A DNA stretch of 9,777 bases from Firmicutes bacterium UBA7709. Lineage in GTDB: Bacteria > Bacillota_A > Clostridia > Peptostreptococcales > Anaerovoracaceae. The notes under the pieces are model-generated. The model was not told the DNA's origin. It saw only the letters and a program-made list of their open reading frames with translations, and did no database searches. The translations under genes were made by a program, and so were the position numbers. Positions 5,890 through 9,777 of the stretch are shown piece by piece. Numbering within the stretch: position 1 is the first letter of the stretch; every line of letters starts with the position of its first letter. The stretch lies in NCBI GenBank assembly GCA_002482405.1, contig DLFX01000321.1:1-9777 (forward strand), given 5' to 3'.

Positions 5890-7374
5890 ATGGCTTTTGG
5901 ATTTTTTAAGAAAAACGAAACGGCGGACACCATTTTTATGGGAGGAAAAATCTTTACTCAAAACCCGGACTTTCCCTGGGTGGACGCCGTCGCCTGTAAG
6001 GACGGCAAGGTATTTGACGTCGGCGAATACGAAGATCTCGCGGAGCTGGAAGGCAAGCATACGGAAGTGATCGATCTTTCAGGGCGCGTAATGCTCCCCG
6101 GCTATATCGACGTCTGGGGCCGTCAGGCGCTGAACTCGTTCAGGGAATCTTGCCTGTTTTTAAAGGACGGCGATCTGGAAGGCGTGGTATCTCAAATTTC
6201 CGAATATGCTTCGGCACATGAGGAGGACGGTATTATTTTTGCCTACGGCTACAGGGAGGAGATTTTAACAGACGTTGAGCCGGAAGCGGCGCGTTCGCTC
6301 CTTGACGGGATCTGCGCGGACCGGCCCGTGGTCGTTCTGGGAAAGAGTGGGTTTCACTGCTTTACCAACAATCTCGCGCTGGAAACGGTCAGAGCCGCCG
6401 CGGAGGAGGACGAAGTCAAAACCGTTACGGTCCCGTACCTCCTGGGGGTCCTTGATCCTCTCAACCTGACCGCCATACCCAAAGCCGTGCCCTCCGCCAT
6501 GGGAGATTACTGCGAGAGAGGCTTCACCGCCGTATTTGACTGCGGAGCGCCCGAATTTTTCGCATCTGTCTATCAAAATATCATGGTGCACCTCTATCAG
6601 GAGGACATGTTAAAGCAGAGATTTTACGGGTCTCTCCTCATAAACCGCGACGTAAATCCGAAAGCCGTCGTGCAGAAGCTTTCCCAGTTTCGGACCCATT
6701 GCGCGGAATTGGACGGATATATCAAATTTCAGACCTTTACGCTGGTGCTCAGCGGGGCGGAAGACGATCTTTCCATTTCAGAGGAAGTGCTGGAGGCCCT
6801 TTGCCTGGAAGCTGGAGACCGGGGATTCGACGTATATATCGACGCCTGGGGCGAGGACGCGGTCTGCGCGGCCGTCGACGCCATGAGCGCCACAAGATCG
6901 GCGGGATATAAAAAGAACGCCTTTACCCTTGTTCACGACCAGGCTTCCGGTTCCAGCGATCTGACGGATACCTGCTATCACCTGGACATCACCGAAATCA
7001 TCCGTGCTTCGGACGCAGCTGGCAGCGATGCGCCTTTGGCGGGCGAGACCGGCAAAGACGTGCCTGCGCAGAGCATAGCCGGCGATGGCTGGTTCTGCAT
7101 CGAAAACGCCAGGAGCGTGGAGGATGCCATCGAGATGCTGACGGTCAACGCGGCGCAGCAGCTCGGGATCGGCGCTGACTTCGGCTCAATTGAAAAAGAC
7201 AAAAACGCGGACTTCGCCGTTTTCGATGAAAATCCCTTCGAGGCAAAGACCTTGTCTGATTTTAAGAAGATAAAGGCCGCGATGACCGTGGTCGGCGGCA
7301 AAGTGGTGTACGACGCGGAAGAGGACGATCCGTCCTCTTGGGATCTGACGCTGATCGAGCCGGAGGAGGAATAG
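5890..7374 (+). CDS. Degenerate YtcJ-like amidohydrolase-superfamily protein (probable pseudoenzyme)
   Basis: A 494-residue cytoplasmic protein with the two-part layout of amidohydrolases: an N-terminal beta-sandwich strand set (ADTIFMGGKIFTQN, 12-25; AVACKDGKVFDVGEYEDL, 33-50; VIDLSGRVMLPGYID, 60-74), a barrel, and a C-terminal sandwich (VNAAQQLGIGADFGSIEKDK 419-438, NADFAVFDENPFE 439-451, VVGGKVVYD 467-475). In active members the barrel opens with PGFIDxHxH; here it is PGYIDVWGR (70-78), with Trp76 and Arg78 in place of the two metal-binding His. The later HAxGD-like position reads IDAWGED (317-323), again without His, while VHD (348-350) and GSDAP (378-382) survive. The segment between these last two is shorter than usual. 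I infer loss of metal-dependent hydrolysis and a binding, structural or regulatory role; substrate unknown. It stops directly against an intact amidohydrolase gene on the other strand. The reading frame is clean, so it is not a decayed pseudogene. Confidence 0.82.
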   Translation: MAFGFFKKNETADTIFMGGKIFTQNPDFPWVDAVACKDGKVFDVGEYEDLAELEGKHTEVIDLSGRVMLPGYIDVWGRQALNSFRESCLFLKDGDLEGVVSQISEYASAHEEDGIIFAYGYREEILTDVEPEAARSLLDGICADRPVVVLGKSGFHCFTNNLALETVRAAAEEDEVKTVTVPYLLGVLDPLNLTAIPKAVPSAMGDYCERGFTAVFDCGAPEFFASVYQNIMVHLYQEDMLKQRFYGSLLINRDVNPKAVVQKLSQFRTHCAELDGYIKFQTFTLVLSGAEDDLSISEEVLEALCLEAGDRGFDVYIDAWGEDAVCAAVDAMSATRSAGYKKNAFTLVHDQASGSSDLTDTCYHLDITEIIRASDAAGSDAPLAGETGKDVPAQSIAGDGWFCIENARSVEDAIEMLTVNAAQQLGIGADFGSIEKDKNADFAVFDENPFEAKTLSDFKKIKAAMTVVGGKVVYDAEEDDPSSWDLTLIEPEEE

Positions 7375-8559
7375 TCATTTGTTCTGCTCCTCCGCGCGAT
7401 AGACGACCTCTCCGTTGATGATGGTAAACAGGGTTTTGGTGAAAATCTCCATGGGATTCCCGCTGAAAATCGCAACATCCGCGTCCTTCCCCTCCTCCAG
7501 GCTCCCGACGCGGCGGGATACCCTGCAGATTTCCGCGGCGTTGATGGTGATGGCCTTCAGTCCCTCTTCGATCCCCAGACCTTCCTTTGCGGCAAGGCCG
7601 GCGCAAAGCGGCAGGTATTGGATCCTGGATACGGGATGGTCCGTGCAGATCGAAACCTTGATCCCATGCTGTTGCAGAATGCCCGGAGTCTTGAAGTCCA
7701 TATACTGGACTTCTATTTTATTTCTCGAAGCCAGAGTCGGCCCTACGATGGCGGGAAAACCGGAGGCCTTGACCTCGTCTGCGATCAGATGCCCTTCCGT
7801 GCAGTGATCCAGCGTCAGATCCACGTCGAATTCCTTTGCGATCCGGACTGCGGTCAGAATATCGTCCGCCCTGTGGACGTGGGCCTTGATGGGGATCTCC
7901 TTCCGCAGCACCGGAATCCAGCTTTCCACTTTAAAATCCGGCTCAAACTCCTCGCCGTTTTTTTCCGACTTTTCCTTTTTTTGTTGGTACAGTTTCGCGT
8001 TGAACAATTCTTCCCGAAGCATGGCGGCAATGGTCATTCTGGTGGTGGGGAGCATGTCCATGTCATTGTAATTCCGTTTCGGGTTTTCTCCGAATCCCGC
8101 CTTCATAGCCGCCGGAGCCAGAACCACCATATCGTCGATGCAGCGGCCGTTGGCCTTGATAAAAGCGAACTGCCCCCCGACGACATTGGAGCTGCCGGGT
8201 CCCACCATCATGGAGGTGATCCCGGAACTGATCGCGTTATGGAAAGCGGCGTCCATTGGATTGATCGCGTCCAGAGCCCGGATGTAAGGGGTCATAGGAT
8301 CCTTCATTTCATTGCAGTCGTCGCCTTCAAATCCCTTTTTCTCCTCGGTGATCCCGATATGGCAATGGGATTCGATCAGTCCCGGCATGACCCAGCAGCC
8401 CGCCGCGTCGATCACCTCGCTGATCTCCTCCCCGGCGGTTTCGATCCTGTGATCCACCCTGGAAATTTTTCCGTCCCTGATCAGCAGATCGCCGGAATCG
8501 TAGGTCTTCCCCGCCATCGTCAATATTTTGCCGTTTCTTATTAAAATCACAGCTCTCAT
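7375..8559 (-). CDS. Metal-dependent amidohydrolase, imidazolonepropionase-like group
   Basis: A 394-residue cytoplasmic hydrolase of the amidohydrolase superfamily; the substrate cannot be read from the sequence. It shows the N-terminal sandwich (MRAVILIRNGKILTMAG, 1-17; LLIRDGKISRV, 25-35), the metal motif PGLIESHCHIG (59-69; His65, His67), KAHVH (225-229) and LDHCTEGH (250-257; His252, His257) as further ligand candidates, and the catalytic-type Asp307 in ICTDHP (304-309). The C-terminal sandwich has TINAAEICRVSRRVGSLEEGKDADVAIFSGNP (338-369) and INGEVVYRAE (381-390). A glycine-rich PGSSNVVGGQ loop (121-130) is typical of a group often named imidazolonepropionase-like. ATG 8559 is chosen because GGAGGG (8570-8575) precedes it; an in-frame GTG at 8616 lies in a terminator hairpin. 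Its stop abuts that of the degenerate amidohydrolase. Confidence 0.9.
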   Translation of the reverse strand: MRAVILIRNGKILTMAGKTYDSGDLLIRDGKISRVDHRIETAGEEISEVIDAAGCWVMPGLIESHCHIGITEEKKGFEGDDCNEMKDPMTPYIRALDAINPMDAAFHNAISSGITSMMVGPGSSNVVGGQFAFIKANGRCIDDMVVLAPAAMKAGFGENPKRNYNDMDMLPTTRMTIAAMLREELFNAKLYQQKKEKSEKNGEEFEPDFKVESWIPVLRKEIPIKAHVHRADDILTAVRIAKEFDVDLTLDHCTEGHLIADEVKASGFPAIVGPTLASRNKIEVQYMDFKTPGILQQHGIKVSICTDHPVSRIQYLPLCAGLAAKEGLGIEEGLKAITINAAEICRVSRRVGSLEEGKDADVAIFSGNPMEIFTKTLFTIINGEVVYRAEEQNK

Positions 8560-8569
8560 TCTTTTAGGT

Positions 8570-8575
8570 CCCTCC
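8570..8575 (-). promoter_or_regulatory. Ribosome-binding site for the minus-strand amidohydrolase
   Basis: GGAGGG on the minus strand, 10 bases from ATG 8559. The spacing is slightly long but no other site is present, and it marks ATG 8559 rather than the upstream GTG as the start. Confidence 0.6.
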
Positions 8576-8592
8576 GCACTTCTTTCCTCTAT

Positions 8593-8630
8593 AAAAAAAC
8601 AAGAAGTAGCTTGCACTACCTCAAGTTTTT
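8593..8630 (-). terminator. Intrinsic terminator after the Asn-rich gene
   Basis: On the minus strand AAAAAC and GTTTTT form the base of a hairpin, then a 2x2 internal loop, then a 7-bp stem GAGGTAG/CTACTTC (one G-U) with a 6-base loop. The 3' arm runs into TTTTTTT (8593-8599). It begins about 40 bases after the stop of the Asn-rich gene and ends only 33 bases before the amidohydrolase start on the same strand, so it may also act as an attenuator for that gene. Confidence 0.7.
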
Positions 8631-8667
8631 ATGAGTTGGATAATAGCCTTACGGCCGCTGTTCCTCC

Positions 8668-8679
8668 CGGCTTACCGGA
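8668..8679. repeat. CCGG-CTTA-CCGG hairpin over the stop of the Asn-rich gene
   Basis: CCGG (8668-8671) and CCGG (8676-8679) enclose a 4-base loop that contains most of the stop codon at 8672-8674. The stem is only 4 bp and no U-run follows, so function is doubtful. Confidence 0.2.
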
Positions 8680-8866
8680 AGTTATTATTTTTGTCGTTTC
8701 TCAAATCTTTGGTCGTGTTACGCGCATCCTTATTGTTTTGCGTGTTCTTGTTCTGAGTATTCCGCACATCCTGGGCGTTCCTTACATTTTTGGTGTCCTG
8801 GGTATTGTTGCGCAGATCTCTGTTTTGAGAATTATCAAAGTTGTCAAAGTTTCCTCTGTTGTCCAT
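8672..8866 (-). CDS. Small Asn-rich disordered protein of unknown function
   Basis: A 64-residue protein, MDNRGNFDNFDNSQNRDLRN..., that I do not recognise. Its composition is extreme: 19 Asn, 9 Asp, 8 Arg, 6 Thr, 5 Lys and 5 Gln, with no Cys, Trp, Tyr, Ile or Pro. Five copies of the pattern x-[DN]-[VLA]-R-N are visible: RDLRN (16-20), KNVRN (26-30), QDVRN (32-36), KDARN (46-50) and KDLRN (53-57). There is no signal peptide or membrane segment, and it should be soluble and disordered. It is probably a real gene: GGAGGTG (8873-8879) stands 6 bases before the ATG, and a terminator follows. The ATG at 8884 is in frame but would place the binding site inside the coding region. The neighbouring plus-strand gene resembles a spore-surface family, so a spore role is possible, but this rests only on position and on the polar make-up shared with some small spore proteins. 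Confidence 0.72.
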   Translation of the reverse strand: MDNRGNFDNFDNSQNRDLRNNTQDTKNVRNAQDVRNTQNKNTQNNKDARNTTKDLRNDKNNNFR

Positions 8867-8872
8867 GCTTTT

Positions 8873-8879
8873 CACCTCC
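8873..8879 (-). promoter_or_regulatory. Ribosome-binding site that decides the Asn-rich gene start
   Basis: GGAGGTG on the minus strand is close to the ideal anti-16S complement and lies 6 bases before ATG 8866. It is the best argument that this low-complexity frame is translated. Confidence 0.8.
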
Positions 8880-8969
8880 GACATTATTATTTGCAGAAGG
8901 CAGTAATTTATTCAAAAATTTTCTAGTATTCGCTTTGAATGTTGTCCCAAATGCACCGGATTTTTTCCC

Positions 8970-8998
8970 GAATCATGCGGCTCAAACCGGGCAAACTA
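8970..8998 (+). promoter_or_regulatory. Possible sporulation sigma-G/F type promoter before the DUF3787-like gene
   Basis: GAATC (8970-8974) and CAAACTA (8992-8998) are separated by 17 bases. They resemble the forespore -35 GNATR and -10 CATNNTA boxes with one mismatch in each. No convincing sigma-A boxes are seen here; TATAGA at 8997-9002 lacks a -35 partner. The start would be near 9005, with a leader of about 69 bases. Suggestive only. Confidence 0.33.
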
Positions 8999-9060
8999 TA
9001 GATTGCCGAATGACAAGCCGCCCACGGACGTCAAACACGCATAGGCATCAAATCAGAATT

Positions 9061-9065
9061 GGAGG
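9061..9065 (+). promoter_or_regulatory. Ribosome-binding site that decides the DUF3787-like gene start
   Basis: GGAGG is 8 bases from ATG 9074. The nearer ATG at 9068 is only 2 bases away and the TTG at 9059 lies before it, so ATG 9074 is the start. Confidence 0.75.
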
Positions 9066-9073
9066 AAATGAGA

Positions 9074-9241
9074 ATGGCTGAAAACAAATATAAAGAATTT
9101 ACGAGGAGTTCAACGGTGCACAGCCAGGCGACCGCCGCCATCGCGGACATCGCTGAAAAGGTGCCCGATTCCGGAGTCGGTATCCCCGATGAAATGCAGA
9201 TCATCGCAGCCAAAGAGTTTGTCGATGAAAACGAAAAATGA
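9074..9241 (+). CDS. DUF3787-like small protein, probable spore-surface family
   Basis: A 55-residue soluble protein, MAENKYKEFTRSSTVHSQAT..., with no signal peptide or membrane segment. Its layout matches what I recall of the clostridial DUF3787 family: a charged N-terminus, then a [ST]xxHxxATAA[IW]A segment (here TVHSQATAAIADI, 14-26), then VxIPxExxVxxAKExVDxNEK, here VGIPDEMQIIAAKEFVDENEK split over 35-55. Members are annotated in C. difficile as a spore-surface family, to my recollection. The usual Trp after ATAA is replaced by Ile and the usual Ser in IPSE by Asp, so it is a divergent member. GGAGG (9061-9065) is well placed, a terminator hairpin follows at once, and a sporulation-type promoter may precede it. 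It appears monocistronic. The family assignment is by pattern only and the molecular role is unknown. Confidence 0.75.
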   Translation: MAENKYKEFTRSSTVHSQATAAIADIAEKVPDSGVGIPDEMQIIAAKEFVDENEK

Positions 9242-9296
9242 AAGAAGCGCCTGAAGTATTCTCTTGTTTTCAGGAAGAATGCCCCAGGCGTTTCTT
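9242..9296. terminator. Bidirectional terminator between convergent genes
   Basis: CGCCTG (9248-9253) pairs with CAGGCG (9285-9290), extended by AAGAA/TTCTT across a bulged G, and topped by ATTCT (9258-9262) with AGAAT (9276-9280). TTTCTT follows on the plus strand, and the minus strand continues into TCATTTTTCG. It can end the DUF3787-like gene in one direction and the membrane-protein gene in the other. Confidence 0.65.
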
Positions 9297-9325
9297 ATCC
9301 GTTAAAATTTTTTCTGTGGGTTCTT

Positions 9326-9777
9326 TTACTGTTTTTCCGCCGCTTTCAACAATGCTCCGGCGTCTTTGGTTTTGATATGGTCGAAATCCTTCCTCAACAT
9401 TTTCAAGACGATCTTTTCCTGGTTGATCTCCTCGGCTGTGCGCAATCCGAGCTTTCTCTTGACGGGCATGGCGGGACACCAACCCAAAAGAGCATATTGC
9501 AGAAGAGCGATGCCGGAGATCAAGGTCAAAAAAGACCAGAATTTATTCCTTGAGATCCCCAGTAGCGAACAGCCCATAATGCATACCGCCGCCTCCGCTT
9601 CCATAAAGCGCTCCGTATCCCACTCGGCATTGAGGGTTTGGATCCGGCGCGAAAGCTCCTCTTCATCCGCATCCTGCATGCTGGCAAGGCTGTCCTTCGT
9701 ATAGGTGCGGATCTTATCGTTGATGTCAGGATCCGTATATGCGGCCACCCGCTGCGTGGTGGCAGGTAAAATATTTT
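9326..9777 (-). CDS. YgaP-type (DUF2892-like) small membrane protein, 5' end outside window
   Basis: The frame is open to the window edge and reads NILPATTQRVAAYTDPDIND at the visible start. An apparent GTG start at 9748 is therefore probably internal, and the true start lies beyond position 9777. At least 149 residues are visible. A soluble N-terminal helix region (IRTYTKDSLASMQDADEEELSRRIQTLNAEWDTER in short blocks) precedes two hydrophobic segments, roughly EAAVCIMGCSLLGI and FWSFLTLISGIALLQYALLGW, then CPAMPVKRKLGLRTAEEI and a charged tail. The EWDxER, LQxALxGWCPxxPxxRxLGxRTxxEI pattern is that of a widespread family of uncharacterised proteins related to the YgaP membrane domain (DUF2892). 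In YgaP this domain anchors a rhodanese; none is fused here. The stop at 9326 is 30 bases from the shared terminator. Confidence 0.78.
   Translation of the reverse strand, partial: NILPATTQRVAAYTDPDINDKIRTYTKDSLASMQDADEEELSRRIQTLNAEWDTERFMEAEAAVCIMGCSLLGISRNKFWSFLTLISGIALLQYALLGWCPAMPVKRKLGLRTAEEINQEKIVLKMLRKDFDHIKTKDAGALLKAAEKQ

Noticed and set aside
6978..7478. A 166-codon minus-strand frame across the junction of the two amidohydrolases
   Set aside because: Ser/Ala-rich shadow frame; the amidohydrolase frames on both sides have full-length homologous structure.
7618..8544. A 308-codon open frame on the plus strand
   Set aside because: It is the antisense shadow of the intact amidohydrolase, whose motifs are plainly real. 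The shadow has no ribosome-binding site and a His/Arg/Asp-rich composition typical of antisense frames.
8885..8931. Sigma-G type promoter on the minus strand for the Asn-rich gene (GAATA at 8927-8931)
   Set aside because: No acceptable CATNNTA partner occurs at 17-18 bases; the best candidate TAAATTA has the wrong spacing and three matches.
1..9777. A defence system, toxin-antitoxin pair, prophage, CRISPR array or transposon
   Set aside because: No such genes, repeats or terminal inverted repeats are seen. The recognisable genes are sugar transport, hydrolases and small spore- or membrane-type proteins.

Overview
The window most likely comes from an endospore-forming Bacillota of class Clostridia with moderate GC. 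The evidence is: Bacillus/Clostridium-type GGAGG ribosome-binding sites before nearly every gene, a lipoprotein sugar-binding protein with a Gram-positive style lipobox, a class II type xylose isomerase, a ROK repressor, and a small protein resembling the clostridial DUF3787 family. I cannot name the species.

Positions 1-5676 (all minus strand) form a pentose uptake and use locus. Reading in the direction of transcription it holds a XylR-like ROK regulator, then chvE (sugar-binding lipoprotein), mmsA (double ATPase), mmsB (permease) and the first 103 codons of xylA (xylose isomerase, cut by the window edge). chvE has a good sigma-A promoter preceded by phased A-tracts, and an inverted repeat at its predicted start point. 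A nearly identical 13-base motif sits at the predicted start point of the ROK gene promoter, so the regulator probably represses both itself and the transporter/isomerase operon. A strong terminator-like hairpin between chvE and mmsA probably makes the binding protein more abundant than the membrane parts. mmsA and mmsB overlap and are probably translationally coupled.

Positions 5707-8559 hold two convergent amidohydrolase-superfamily genes. The plus-strand one (5890-7374) is YtcJ-like but has lost both histidines of the HxH metal motif, so it is probably a pseudoenzyme. The minus-strand one (7375-8559) keeps a full set of metal-ligand candidates. Their stop codons abut with no base between them.

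Positions 8560-9777 hold small genes: a 64-residue Asn-rich, apparently disordered protein with its own terminator (minus), a 55-residue DUF3787-like probable spore-surface protein with a possible sigma-G type promoter (plus), a bidirectional terminator, and a YgaP-type (DUF2892-like) small membrane protein whose 5' end runs off the window (minus).

I did not find a clearly new multi-gene system. The most useful leads are the shared operator motif, the degenerate amidohydrolase facing an intact one, and the Asn-rich small protein. No tRNA, rRNA, CRISPR array, insertion sequence or integrase was seen.
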